This document shows, in pieces, positions 30,681-42,210 of a stretch of DNA of 64,000 bases. How positions within the stretch are numbered: position 1 is the first letter of the stretch; each line of letters begins with the position of its first letter. Below the pieces are notes generated by a model that did no database searches, was not told the DNA's origin, and saw only the letters and a list, made by a program, of their open reading frames with translations. Location: positions 15,004,001 to 15,068,000 of the forward strand of contig NC_083714.1 of NCBI RefSeq assembly GCF_033118175.1, written 5' to 3'. The position numbers and the translations under genes were made by a program. Source of the DNA: Dama dama. Taxonomy: Eukaryota > Chordata > Mammalia > Artiodactyla > Cervidae.

Positions 30681-32645
30681 GCTTTTGTCTAAAATCTGTT
30701 TGCCACGTGATCGCCAGAGAAAAAGATCTCTCAGGAATCAAAATGTAAAACTAGTGAGAGCTCCCTTCAGTTTGAGCCCTTAATTAGACTATGTATCACC
30801 AGTATTTCACTTTGCCTCTTTCAAGGGCCTGGGGAGTGAAAATTACATTATGAGGTTCTGTGGCTCCGAGACCCCAATTCAAAGAGAGGACTGAGTTCAT
30901 TTCCAGAGCATAGGGAGGGTGGTATCAAATTTCATCCTGTTAGCTTACAACATGGAAATTGGAACTTCCTGCTCCCTACACTCCAAAAGTGCTCATGTGG
31001 CCCAGGTTTCTGCAGCTCTGAGCGAAGTTGGAGGAACCTCCTCCTGCGTCCCTGTCTGTCTGGCCCCTCACTCCGGTGCCCCAAGGGAGTGCAGACAGGT
31101 TGAGCACTTCATTTCCTCAGGGGCTGGATCACTTCCCTGTCTGCCCATCTGGCCTTTTCCTGATGAGATGTTCCCTGACAATTTGAGATCTGCAGACACA
31201 AAGAAAACAGCCAAGTGAGACTGACCCTGGTGTGCAATCTGGAGAGATGGTAAAATATCCTCGTAGCAGGAAAGGGAACGTGGCTGGATATGCCTTGTAA
31301 ATAACCCACTGTCTTCTACAGAGCGAGATGAGTTCAATCAGGGGGGTTTCCACAATGCTTCTTGAAATTTGGGGTTTTATTGTACCCAGGGTCAGTTGCA
31401 GGCCAAATGCTGGACTGCCTCCAGTTGGAGTCCGATAGAGATAATTCCTTGCTGTGAAATACATATTTAATAACTCTACTGAATGCCTATTTCCTTTGTC
31501 TTCTTGTAGTCTTTCCTTTGTCATAGGTTTCTCTCACACTAATGGGGCCTAAGGGAGTCACAGATAACAATGTGCTGTGTAGTAGACTGTAGTAGATTAC
31601 TCAGTGGCTGCTGGCAGCAGGTTCACAATACTGGGTCCCAGTAACAGCCCCTTCTCAATTTATATTTCCAAGTCCAAGAATTACTGGTCACAGTAATCAG
31701 GGGAAGCTTAGAGCAAAACTGAGAAAAAGACCAATTAGTTTTGTTAGCCCCCAAACCCCTAGTTGTCATTCCCTTCCTAGGACACCCATTCTTTTCCTGA
31801 GTTGAACAAACCATCCTGTCCTACTCCTAATACCCTTTATTTATAGCAATATATAAACATAATCTTGCTAAATAGCTAAATACGTTATTTTTCCTTCCAA
31901 GGCATTTCCAACACACAAGTTGGAGGGTGAGAGAGCTCTTTATTATGTTCAAAACCATACTATTGATACTTGTGTGTTCAACTCGCTTGAGCTCAGCCGT
32001 AGGAATAGGGGATCTAGGTCCCATGCCCTGCCATTTCCGTTTTCTCAAACAATTTATTGAAGAGACCCTGCCATTTATACTTCATCTGTGACGTGCCAAA
32101 CTATTAAAATTACAGTGGGTTCATGGAAAGCCACATGTGGAGAGACAGGGGTTCTCCCTCTGTGGTTTTGGAAACTTTAGCCACCAGGCTATATGAGATA
32201 AGTGTGGTTTTAACATTGCCTCTTCCAAAACCATAGTCTCCATTTCAATGAAAAAAAAATATCCATTTTTCTCAGGCCTCAGGTCCTGCAGCTCTCTGTG
32301 GAAAACAACAGTGGTCCAAGTGGCCTGATTGAATTTAAAGACCTTCCAGAACCACAGGTTAGTGCCAAACCCTGTGCTTTATTAATTATGCCATGATTAT
32401 TTTTATCTTAGGGGACCTGACTCTTTTTGTTCACTACATTTGAATATTTCCTGGCTCCTATCAATCTAATGTTGGAACACGTTGATAACAGTTGGGGTTA
32501 CTGGCAACTGGATTCAAGAGAGTAGATATGAGTTTATGGAGAATTGAAAATTGAAGAATCCAAATTACTACCCTGGATTTCTTGTTTCCATGTTCCCATC
32601 CCTGTGGATGGAACCATCTTTTCTCCCTTACATGAGGTTCTCCAA
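30681..32645. other. 2 kb without recognised repeats
   Basis: This is one of the two longest stretches in which I recognise no repeat or gene. Several overlapping frames (up to 131 codons at 31129-31524, minus) occur on both strands between 30919 and 31524 and match nothing known. The GC-richer core at 31000-31160 is the likeliest place for a conserved non-coding or exon-like segment, but nothing in the sequence proves it. Confidence 0.4.
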
Positions 32646-32652
32646 GGTTCCC

Positions 32653-32871
32653 GTGAAAGTGAAGTCGCTCAGTCATGTCCGACTCTTTGCGACCCCATGG
32701 ACTGTAGCCTACCAGGCTCCTCCGTCCGTCCATGGGATTTTCCAGGCAAGAGTACTGGAGTGGGTTGCCATTTCCTTCTCCAGGGGGATCTTCCCGACCC
32801 AGGGATCAAACCCAGGTCTCCCACATTGCAGGCAGACCCTTTTACCATCTGAGCCACCAGGGAAGTCCACT
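32653..32871 (-). mobile_element. Bov-tA SINE with 9-bp TSD
   Basis: Complete reverse copy. TSD AAGGTTCCC at 32644-32652 and 32872-32880. A TCCG duplication ('cctccgtccgtcc') marks this copy. Frames of 102 and 114 codons running through it are SINE-derived. Confidence 0.92.
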
Positions 32872-32931
32872 AAGGTTCCCCTAGTTATCTCTTAATCTGT
32901 ATCTCCTAATTTAATTCATATATTTATGTCT

Positions 32932-33380
32932 TTTTATAACAGCTTTATTGGGAGATAATTCACATGCTATACAATTACCCATCTAAAGTATACAATTCAG
33001 TGGGTTTAACATAGTCACAAAGCTGTGCAACCATGACCACAATCAATTTTAGGACACTTCCATCACTCCAAAAAGAAACCTTAGGGATTTCCCTGGGAGT
33101 TCAGTGGATAAGACTCTACACTCCTAATGCAGGGGGCCCAGGTTCAATCCCTAGTCAGGGAACTAGATCTTACATGCTACAACTAAGAGTTTGCATGCCA
33201 CAAAGAAGATTGAAGATCCTGCATGCCACAACTAAGACCCAGTGTGGCCGAATAAATAAATAGATAAAATATTTAAAACCAAACAAAAGAAACCTATTAG
33301 CAGTCACTCTCAAAATCCCTCCATCTTCCCCAGCCCTAGGCAACCAATCTATTCTTTCTGTATACTAGTTCCATATATTT
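32932..33380 (-). mobile_element. L1M fragment, antisense, split by a CHR SINE
   Basis: 'agctttattgggagataatt', 'aagtatacaattcagtggg' and 'gctgtgcaaccatgaccac' are the reverse of an old L1 3' region. It resumes after the SINE with 'cctattagcagtcactctc' and 'ccctaggcaaccaatctatt'. Confidence 0.75.
33082..33284 (+). mobile_element. CHR-type SINE with 11-bp TSD
   Basis: The head reads GGGATTTCCCTGGGAGTTCAG, with the B-box-like 'ggttcaatccc' and an A/T-rich tail of AAATA units. TSD AAAAGAAACCT at 33071-33081 and 33285-33295. It lies inside the antisense L1M. Confidence 0.9.
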
Positions 33381-33941
33381 TAGCAAGGACTTTTAGAAAA
33401 CCTGTATTATCCAAAGGAATGACTCCCAAAGGGGTACTTTCTGGTGTGTGGCAGGTCCACGAAAGGAAGCATGTGGCACAGTGGTGGCCCTATGGCTGGC
33501 ACATGTCAAATCACACACATTTCCAAGAGTCAAAGGTAGTGGGAAGAGGTACCCTGACGGCTCAAGCCAGCATAGCTGGAGGATCCCCCCTCTTTGGCCC
33601 AGTTTCTTCTCATAGGTCCTGGGTCTTCAATCCTTTACCACAAACTTCCTTTCTGACAAAGGAACAGGTAAAGTACCCCCCCCCCCCCAAACACCCACCA
33701 CATACACACTTAACCCTGCTCTAAAGATTTCTAACAAGAAACATTTTAAGTGATCCTGCTGCCATCCAAGGGGTAAGAAGTATATTTTGGGAAGATGCAG
33801 CCAGTTTAATGGTACCCATTCACATAAAAAAGATGCCAAAGGGCATTCCTTTCTGACCTTGAAGAGGTTCATGACAGTGTTCTGCCCCAGTAGATACTTT
33901 TCTTTATTGTTCTAATAGCTATCTATAGAGCTATGGATAAC
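33381..33941. other. Unique sequence with a C13 run
   Basis: No gene is recognised. A run of 13 C residues lies at 33676-33688. Frames of 81-101 codons overlap on both strands and match nothing known. Confidence 0.4.
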
Positions 33942-34040
33942 TTGTCAATTGGTTCAACAAACATATTTTGGGCATCTACTTTGAGCTTGACACTGTGCTG
34001 GGTGTCAGGCAAATGAAAATGAACATAACAAACCATTTTT
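33942..34040 (-). mobile_element. L2 LINE 3' fragment, antisense
   Basis: 'tcaacaaacatattttgggc' and 'ttgacactgtgctgggtgtc' are the reverse of the L2 tail. Confidence 0.55.
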
Positions 34041-34344
34041 ACAAACCCAGCCTGGGTGTGTCTGCCTTTTATGGAAAATTCTGTCTATTCTCCAAAAGGT
34101 ACCCCAGAGCAAAATGTATCTCTCTTTTTGGCTATGCTTAGTTGCTGAAAGTATCAGCCAAATCAATCTTTTGTTTAAGACTTTAATGGCCCTGCTAAAT
34201 GACAAGAAACATGTTAATCTATTTTCAGCCATTACTCCTTAGTCATTTCTCAGAATAACCAAACACTCCCTGAGCAAAGCCTTGAGGGTATGGAACTCTA
34301 GCTAGATGGTGTTTGGTGGAGGGAGGAAGATGGAAGTTACAGGT

Positions 34345-34508
34345 CCTTGCTAGTCAATGTGTGGTCCATGGAACAGCAGTAAGAGCATCACCTAAAGGCT
34401 TTTCAGAAGTGCAGAATCTCAGACCTCACCTCAGACTTCCTGAATCAGAAGCTGCACTTTCACAACATTCCTATTTGACTCATAGGCACTTCTGAGAAGC
34501 ACGGGTCT
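34345..34508. mobile_element. MER5A DNA transposon
   Basis: 'caatgtgtggtccatggaaca', 'agcatcacctaaaggctttt', 'gcagaatctcagacctcacc' and 'ctgaatcagaagctgcac' are MER5A (hAT-Charlie) wording in the usual order; the ends are worn. Confidence 0.7.
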
Positions 34509-34521
34509 ACAGCAGACCTGG

Positions 34522-34758
34522 TTTTTCAGCCTTAGCACTACTAACATTTGGGACCAGATAATTCTTTCTTGCAGGGGGTGGGGGAACTGTCCTATGCATT
34601 AGAGTGTTTATTAGTATCCCTATACCTATTGGATGCCAGTAGCACCCATCCCACCACGTTGTGACAAACAAAACTATCTCCAGACATTGCCAAATATCCC
34701 ATTGTGGGGTGGGGAGGGGGGAATAGATTACCTCAGATTGAAAACCACTGGTCTATAG
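34522..34758 (-). mobile_element. MER20 DNA transposon, antisense
   Basis: Reverse MER20: 'tgggaccagataattctttc', 'tattggatgccagtagcaccc', 'ctccagacattgccaaatatcc' in part, and the terminus 'cagattgaaaaccactgg'. It lies only 14 bases from the MER5A, a chance neighbour of the same superfamily. Confidence 0.8.
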
Positions 34759-35617
34759 AATGCTTTATTAATTTCCAGTCATTCAAGTATAACCTTCAGA
34801 ATTTTTTTCCATCACCACATACACTTTTTAAAAAATGACTATTTTTGGTCTATAGAAATTAACCTCATCCTAAATAGTAATAGTGATGAAATAATAGGAC
34901 AGATGTGCTATTTTTTCTAGTACATCTAAAGCCAAATATAACTATTAGAATTTGAAATGCTTATCTAGGAAACCCATAAATATATCATGTATCATGGGTG
35001 GAGTGTCTACCAACTTTTAGAAAATCCTGGCCCTGAGTATAGTTGTGGAGTAGGGCAGGTCCAAAGCATTGGATGAATTTGGGTTGCCAGGAATGTTAAC
35101 AGGATGCATAGTGCTTGGAAGTAGAGAGAGGCCATTAAAAGCAAATTTATTTCTCTACTCAACTTTGTTTCTGACCAGGCCAAAGTAGTAGGTTTAGATA
35201 TTAGAACATTAGACCTACCTATATTTTGGAGACTCCAGGAGTAGCCGTTTTGACTTGATCTAGCATATGGCTAATTTCATTTCCCTCCAAACTACCGGTG
35301 ACTACACTGGTTCCCCAAATGATTCCACTATAGTCTGACACAAATTTCACACAACGCTTCTTTGGCCATATGTCAGTCTAATTACAGAGTCTTTGCTTCT
35401 CCTGGCAGAACTGCCTTTCATATTCAGGGGAGATAATAATCCCATCTCTGAGTTACATCAATGATTAAATGACCTGGTTCACTGCTTCTCGGCTGAATCA
35501 GCAGCCTGTGACCCTGGCACATTGATTGCAGAAGGAAATATTTTATGTGACTTTAACGTATGGGTCATTTACAACATGAGTTCCTTCCCACATAAAAGCC
35601 ATTATAGATCCATGAAA
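34759..35617. other. Unique sequence, no gene recognised
   Basis: No repeat or gene is recognised. It is AT-rich on the left and ordinary on the right. Confidence 0.4.
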
Positions 35618-35698
35618 CTTGAATAGGGGGAAGGGAGAGAGGGGGGAGGTGACAGAAAGGGAAAGAAAGGGGAGGTGAGAGACACACAAAGAGAGAGA

Positions 35699-35730
<32 letters not shown>

Positions 35731-35736
35731 AATTCT
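35618..35736 (+). repeat. Polypurine tract with (GA)n
   Basis: About 110 bases of nearly pure purine, ending in a (GA)n array at about 35691-35731 interrupted once by AC. The minus strand is correspondingly pyrimidine-rich, and a Leu/Ser frame there (35543-35785) is an artefact of the repeat. Confidence 0.9.
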
Positions 35737-36029
35737 GTGTAGGGTTGGCAGCAAATATATGCTTAGTGCACTTCGGAAAGCCCACAGGCTGAAACTCTGG
35801 GATCCTGGGGTTTCTGCTCCTCTAGAAGAGACCTAAATGATGCTTGTTGGTAACACAGTCCCCCACCAGCTCCTTAAAAACAAGAGGTGGCAAGACAAGA
35901 GCTAACATCCAAGCAACTTTGGGCTCTCTTTTCTATGATCCCACAACCTGTGTTCAGCTCTAAGTGTCCCGTCTACCACTTAGCCAGAAGTTGAGTGTCT
36001 GCCTCTCCAGCAGCTGCAAAGTAGAGGCC
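35737..36029. other. Unique sequence
   Basis: No repeat or gene is recognised between the polypurine tract and the BovB 3' end. Confidence 0.4.
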
Positions 36030-36262
36030 TTATTGTTGCTGTTCAGTTGCTCAGTCATGTCTGACTCTTTGCGACCCCATGGACTGCAGCTTGCCAGGCT
36101 CCTCTGTCCATCCCCAACTCCCGGAGCTTGCTCAAACTCATGTCCATCGAGTCAATGATGCCATCCAACCATCTCATCCTCTGTCGTCCCCTTCTCCTTC
36201 TGCCCTCAGTCTTTCCCAGCATCAAGATCTTTTACAATGAGTCAGCTCTTTGCATCAGGGCA
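36030..36262 (-). mobile_element. BovB 3' end, 5' truncated
   Basis: The plus strand shows the reverse of the BovB terminus: 'gttcagttgctcagtcatg', 'catccccaactcccggagctt', 'catccaaccatctcatcctc' and 'gagtcagctctttgcatcagg'. About 230 bases of the LINE are present. Confidence 0.88.
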
Positions 36263-36559
36263 GAACCTGGGGCAAAGAGCTAGTGGATGGGAGTGGGTGG
36301 GAGAGGGAGGTGGCTTCTACTTATAATTTACCTGATGCTCTTCATTACAGTTCTTCCCAGTGCTGCTTTCAGTTAGAGGAAATGTTTGAGGTTAGGGGTA
36401 GAGGGTACAGAGTGGAGATATACAAGTGAGAAGGAGGGATGGGCTAACACTGACTGATGTTATCAGGACACTTTCAGTTTTGAACCCAGGGACACTTATT
36501 GTGAGTTGGCTTTGAGAGTCCAGAGCACATTGTGTTTGTTTTAAAGGCCCTTGAGATTC
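36263..36559. other. Unique sequence
   Basis: No repeat or gene is recognised. It lies between the BovB 3' end and a split MER5A. Confidence 0.4.
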
Positions 36560-37115
36560 ACCTTGAGAATTTTTTTTAAAACCTACACCTGGGCTCCCTA
36601 CTCCAGACTAACGTAATTCTGAAATTCTGAGGGGATCCTATTCATCAGCATTTTTAAAAAGCTCCCCAAGTGATTCTAATCTATTTTTCCAACATTTCAC
36701 TATGAACATATTCAAACATATAATAGTCTGTGTCACCTAGATCCTGTAATCAGCATTTGCTATATTGTTTTAACATATACCTGTCCCTCTATCAACCTCT
36801 CTTATTTCTGGATATGTTTCAAAATAGGCTGTAGACACTTCACCCTTCAATACTTCTGTAAGCATATAATTAATTAGAGTTCAATATTTGTTTCATTCAG
36901 TGAAATGTACAAATTGTAAATGTACCATTTGATGAGTTTTGACAAATGCATGTACCTGTATAGTACAAATTCTTATCAAGATATAAAAAAAAAATCATGA
37001 ATCTTCCAAGTGAACACTCACCCCCACACCTGAGGGGCCATCAGTGTTCTATTCTGATTTTTTCCAGATGATTTCAATTTGTAGCTCAGGTGGAGAACCC
37101 CTTAAGGAGAGACAC
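36560..37115. mobile_element. MER5A interrupted by an antisense L1M
   Basis: MER5A wording occurs at 36560-36680 ('catcagcatttttaaaaagctcc' in part, 'aagtgattctaat') and resumes at 37068-37115 ('gatgatttcaatttgtagc', 'aggtggagaacccc'). Between them lies AT-rich sequence with reverse-L1 features, such as 'gatgagttttgacaaatgcat'. 'tgattctaat' and 'tgatttcaat' at the two junctions may be a worn TSD. Confidence 0.55.
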
Positions 37116-37159
37116 AAATTCCAGCTCCCCAGCCTTTTGTAATTGCGTCAGTAGAGCTT

Positions 37160-37330
37160 ATTAGCTAATAGTGCTGGAGTCAGCTAGCTTGAGGGCAAGT
37201 CCGGCTCAACCAATTGCTATTTGTGAGATTTTAGGCAAGTTAACCTGTATGAACCCGTTTCCTCACCTATCAAATAGGGATCATAATAGTAGCTATCACA
37301 CCATGTTGACTGAAGACCTAAATGAGATAA
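37160..37330 (+). mobile_element. MIR SINE
   Basis: Sense MIR: 'tgagattttaggcaagttaacc', 'cgtttcctcacctatcaaatag', 'gacctaaatgagataacat'. Confidence 0.7.
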
Positions 37331-37344
37331 CATAAATAAATTAG

Positions 37345-37595
37345 CAATAAAGTTAATGTTAATTAAGTTAACATGCTTACAATTGGCTAGGCACTGAACT
37401 AATTGCATGGATTATCTCATCTAATCCTCCCTACTGTTAGGATCCCCATGACAGATAGGAAAAGAGGCTTATAATGGGGAAGTACCTTGCCCAGAATTAC
37501 ACAGCTAATACTTGGAAGAGCCAGAATATAATCCCAAAGTGCTTTGATTTCAAGGATCAGACTCCCACACTATTAACTAGTACACTTCTGCCTCT
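37345..37595 (-). mobile_element. MIR SINE, antisense
   Basis: Reverse MIR: 'atggattatctcatctaatcc', 'ccttgcccagaattacacagc', 'tttgatttcaaggatcagac'. It stands head to head with the preceding sense MIR. Confidence 0.72.
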
Positions 37596-38989
37596 ATGCC
37601 TGACACACACAGTAAGAGCTCAAAAGTGCTGTATATTGTATTGCACATTGTATCATATAGATTTACCAGTTGTTTATATTGTGTTCAGTTACAGAGTCCA
37701 AATGAAGGAATGGAACCTTTGACCCAAGCACAGAAAAAGCTTCTCAGCAGCCCAACGTTGCTGGTCCACACCTTGGCATGATCATCTGTATCTATTGTGT
37801 TCCTAATAATGTCCTTTCCGTGGTGACTCTGAGAATCATCAGCAATAAGACCAGCCACTGTACTGAACAACACACAAAGGTCCTTGTGAAAACATCCCTC
37901 TGGAAGAAAGAACTAGGGGAAGCGCTTTTTTCCCATTAACACATTCAGCTCCCTGGCACTCTGTTCTGCAGCTGTCTAAGTGTTGCAGTCACTCAGACAA
38001 AGAGCTTGCTGGAATATCAGTGACATCATCCACTTCAGCTCTGACAGACTTGCCAGGAGCTGCGTGATTAACATCTCCACGGTACCAGAGAACAGGCAGG
38101 GCTCACTCAAGCTACACTATGCTACTCTTCCTCCTAATGAGAATCCCACTAAATTGGACAATTATCCCCACCCTATTCAAGGTGGCTTTTATGTGCAACC
38201 AGAGGCATTTTCTTCCAAAGTAAGGCAGCATCACACAGAGCCATCTTACTCCTCAGTCTCCCTTATTGGGCCACTCCTTTCTAACAGGCTGGATGATACT
38301 GGTTGGTTGGCAAAGGGAAGAGAGTGGCATGCTCTGGGCAGGGAGCAGATGGGTGTCTAGTAGTAAACTCTGTAGCTGAGGCTTAAGAGGAAGCACAGTG
38401 ACAGCTGAAAACAGAACAGAACTTCTTTTATCACCATGAGAAATCCTATGAATGGCTATTAAATCGATTTCAAAGCTTTGGAAGCTCTGTTCAGTAGGCA
38501 GGCAGCAAAGGGAGTGGGGACAAGATGAGAAGGGGTACTAAGACTTCAGGCTCAGTGCTCCTTTGGAATCTGATTGCCAGGCTTTCTTTTAATCATGTGA
38601 TTGTGATGGCTATGAGGGACCTTTCCACCAGGGAAGGGAAATTTAGCTGGCAATTTAGCTAAACAAGTGCCTGGGGTTATGATGAAGTCAGGAATTAAGA
38701 GGTTCTTTCCAATAGAGGAAAGCTGATAACAATGCAATGAAGTGAGGTTCTCTGTTAGGAAGGTCAGTGTTCCATTATCGCAACACCCACGGAGTTAATG
38801 TCCCCAGAGAATCATTACTATGTATTTGATACAAGTTATTGAACTTGCGGCCAAAACACACCAAGGCTGGCCTTTCTAGCCAGTATCCTATTATCCTTCT
38901 AGACCCAAAGCGGCTGAGCATTCCATTTAAGTATAGTGCTGTAGGAACACAGGGATCAAGTTCAAGACACCAGAAATACCTTCCCTGGT
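37596..38989. other. 1.4 kb without recognised repeats
   Basis: No repeat is recognised. It includes a 126-codon plus frame (37980-38360), the longest frame in the window that overlaps no repeat I recognise. It matches nothing known, shows no signal peptide or membrane segment, and has no visible upstream promoter, so it is treated as chance. Confidence 0.4.
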
Positions 38990-39000
38990 TCCTAATTCCA

Positions 39001-39223
39001 TGTGCTGCATGCTTAGTCACTCATTCGTGTCCAACTCTTTGTGACCCCAAAGACTGCAGCCTGCCAGGCTCCTCTGTCCATGGGATTTCCCAGGCAAGAA
39101 TACTGGAGTGGGTTGCCATTTCCTTCTCGAGGGGATCTCCCCAACCTAGGGCTCGAACCCATGTCTCCTGTGTCTCCTGCATTAGTAGGCAGATTCTTTA
39201 CCACTGAACCATCTGGAAAGCTC
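39001..39223 (-). mobile_element. Bov-tA SINE with 11-bp TSD
   Basis: Complete reverse copy. TCCTAATTCCA (38990-39000) and TCCTGATTCCA (39224-39234) form a TSD with one mismatch. Frames of 62-122 codons through it are SINE-derived. Confidence 0.92.
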
Positions 39224-39234
39224 TCCTGATTCCA

Positions 39235-39589
39235 CAGAAGAGGAAAAAAATATTTGTGTGAATTTTGATGAACAAAACTGACTCAGTCCTTTAGGAGATT
39301 TTGCCTGTGTGGATACTCTGACTTTCAATCCAAGGAGTCACACATCTTAGGGAGTGCTCTAGTCCTCTTTCAAGGTTATTAGTACACAACAATGGTGTGT
39401 GCTGAGCCAAAAATAGGAAAAATTAGTTGTATTTACTCTTGTTTCTAGGAAAAATTGTGGTTTCTGGGACAAATATCTCAGACTTGCTAACAGCTAATGT
39501 TAGGCAGCATCAGCTCCTGGCTGAAAAGAGAGTCCAAACTACCAGGCATGGCCCAATTGAATCCAGGACCCTCAGAAGTAAAGTAAATT
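39235..39589. other. Unique sequence
   Basis: No repeat or gene is recognised. Confidence 0.4.
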
Positions 39590-39830
39590 TTAAAAATCAA
39601 TAATAATATTAATATATGCCAGTTTTGAGTGCCTACTATGCACCATGGACTCTATGACAGCTATGTTTAATTATCACAAGAGACTTCTGAAGTAGGAATA
39701 GTGTCTGGGATATTGTAATTACTCAATAAATACTACCTAGTATCATTGTACCCATTTTACAGATGATAAAACTAAGGCTCAAAGAGGCTTAGTAACTTTT
39801 TTAGGGTGACAATATGTAATTGACTGTAAC
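39590..39830 (-). mobile_element. MIR SINE, antisense, with an L2-like inset
   Basis: Reverse MIR: 'acccattttacagatgataaaac', 'gctcaaagaggcttagtaac'. In its middle 'ggatattgtaattactcaataaatac' resembles the sense L2 tail, a possible small inset. Confidence 0.65.
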
Positions 39831-41319
39831 ACTTTAAAGAGACTTGGAATTGGATACATCCTGCCTTATTCTCTCCTAAACAAACTCAGGCTCATTAGAG
39901 TAACAGCCATGAGCTCCTTGTATCTGTCCTTTTCCTACTTTGATCCCTGATTTTAGAGTCCATAAAATTACACTGAAATTTGAGAGTAGATACCTACATG
40001 GGATATATCACCACTATGGACACAAAGGAGTTCTCTCTTAAAGTTAATAAAGTAGAGCCTATGCCATAAGGAGAACTCCAAAGGAGGCAAAGAAACCAAG
40101 GCCCATTGGGCAGGCCTGGAAAGAGTGTTAGGGTTAGGCTAATCCCTTCTACAGTCATTATGTGATTCCCACTATCCACCCACTCAAGCATAGCCCAGAG
40201 TAGATTTAAGAAGCTTTATGTGAATAGCCTATGCAGCACTAAGGCAGCATTCTTGAGTTTCCTTACCCTTCAAGTTGATTGATGGTTAAAATGATTTGTG
40301 AGTCCTACTCTTGATTGCTAACTTCATATCTTAGGGTCCCCCCACTCATTTATATTTACAGTGCAGCACCTGGAAAATGATCTGTTGCTCTTAAGTAAAC
40401 ACACACTTTACACAGAGTCCTCTCTGTCAGAAAAAATATAGTTACCCAAGCTAGTAACACCTTTCTCTGCTACTCACTGGAAAAGCACCAGGGAAAGGCA
40501 TTGGCCTATAAAACAATATAATTGCTTTGATCATCTTGACTAAGTGGCATGATGTGATTATCAAATTCATTAGGTTGTCTCCATTGGGAAATGAAACAAA
40601 GGACAGACTATTACAACAATCCAATTTCCCTACTTTGCCTACACTTGCCACAAAGATTTCCAAAGTTAGGATTGACAACAATATTCAGCACCATGGACAA
40701 CACCACTAGATGTTAACTGTGCGAAACAGGGTATGGGACACGTTTTAGCTCCCTGAGTTCCTCCTCTTTATTCTGCTTGCCTCCCTTAGCAATCAGGTAT
40801 TTATAAAGATAGTGGAGTGGGTTTGATACTGTTCTATAGGAAGAACCAGGAATGAAACAGCAGAGGGCTTTAGAGAACAGAGTTTTAAGGAAAAATCAGA
40901 ATTGAAGGCAGCCATGGCTCAAAGAACCAAGTGGATTGAAATGTGTCCTTAGCTAGTTATTCCTGCATATCAACACTCCCACAGACAGAGCCTTTAATCT
41001 AGTGATGAGATGGAGTGTGCAAACAGCAGTTGGTAGCCTTGCAGACCCTTCCAGAAACCTTCACCTTGACACTGGTCTTTTGGCAAAATGGTCCTTAGAA
41101 GTCCCTGCCTAAGAAGAAAAGGGAATGAATGAAGAGAGGCTATAGCGATTTCTGTACTATGAAATACAGCCCAGACAAACTAATTTGGAATAAACCCCTA
41201 CGGAGGGTGGGAATGAGAACATGCCATTTCAAATAATCAGCTGACCACTGGGTCTTGCCAAACAGTAAACTAAACCAATGAAAGTGAGAGCTGAAAGGAC
41301 CCTTATACATTCTCTAGCT
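39831..41319. other. 1.5 kb without recognised repeats
   Basis: No repeat or gene is recognised. The longest frames are below 80 codons. Confidence 0.4.
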
Positions 41320-41508
41320 CAGTGGTGCTCAAATGTGAGCTTGTATCAAAATCACCCAGAGGGCTTGTTAAACCAGATTGAGGACCCCACCCCTAGAGTT
41401 TCTGATTCAGAAGGTATCATGTAATCTGGTAATCTGCACTTCTACAAATTCCCAAGTGGTGCTGATGCTGCTGATTGAGGAGGAGCACATTATGAAAACC
41501 ATGTTCTA
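41320..41508 (+). mobile_element. MER5A DNA transposon, full length
   Basis: It starts with CAGTGGTGCTCAAA, continues with 'aaaatcacccagagggcttg', 'ccccacccctagagtttctg' and 'ctgcacttctacaaattccc', and ends near 'gaaaaccatg'. Both terminal inverted repeats are visible; it is about 185 bp and non-autonomous. Confidence 0.85.
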
Positions 41509-42210
41509 GTCCAACCTCTTTCAGAGCATAGGAAAGGCAACAGAAGCCCTAAAAGAGCAGTGACTTGGTCACACAGCTGGTTACAGTCCATCTACTGAGT
41601 CCTACATCCTGGGCCTCCTGATTATCAATCATGTGTTTTTATTTCAGAGTATGACAATCATATTTAGTCACTATAGTAGCATCTAAGGGAAAACTATAAA
41701 GGAAGTTGATCACAAGAGAAATGGATTCAGCCTTCTCTTTGCTTCAGTTTCTAGCATACTTGTCAAAGCAGTGCCAAGCCAGGTGTGAGGCTTGACCCTC
41801 CATAACAGCATCAGAATGGCTCTCTCTACTTCTATTACTCTTTTGGTATCAACCCCATGCAAAATTCACACCAAATTGATTGCATACTAGGTAGGATTCC
41901 TAGTATGTCTTTTTATTAGCAAATAAAAAGACAGTTATATTTGAGTTTTTCATTGTTTATCTTTAACTCAGATTGTAACTGGGTGTTCTGTATTTAATCT
42001 GGCAACCTGAATCCTGTAATATGAAACTGCTGGGCAGTTTGAAAAAGGGAGTTACCTTCCCAGCTCATGGTTCAACTATGTCCTCCCCAACCCAGACACT
42101 AAGAGGCTAAGAAACACCTGACCCTGCCACCTCCTGCCTCCACCTGCTGCCTGCCAAGCTTATTGGGGCTCTATTGAGACACAGTAGAAAGGCTGTGATT
42201 TGATGAACAG
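41509..42210. other. Unique sequence containing two adjoining hairpins
   Basis: No gene is recognised. The hairpins at 41883-41932 are listed separately. Confidence 0.4.
41883..41932. repeat. Two abutting perfect inverted repeats
   Basis: First: CATACTAGG (41883-41891), 7-base loop, CCTAGTATG (41899-41907). Second: GTCTTTTTATT (41907-41917), loop AGCA, AATAAAAAGAC (41922-41932). Both stems are perfect (9 and 11 bp) and they share base 41907. No known repeat explains them. Confidence 0.9.

Noticed and set aside
31129..31524. 131-codon minus-strand frame
   Set aside because: Nothing is recognised in it, it overlaps other frames on both strands, and its length is within chance expectation.
38839..39207. 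Recurrent peptide 'SRQEYWSGLPFPS' and relatives in many frames
   Set aside because: It is the antisense translation of Bov-tA and Bov-A2, seen at least ten times here, and not a protein family.
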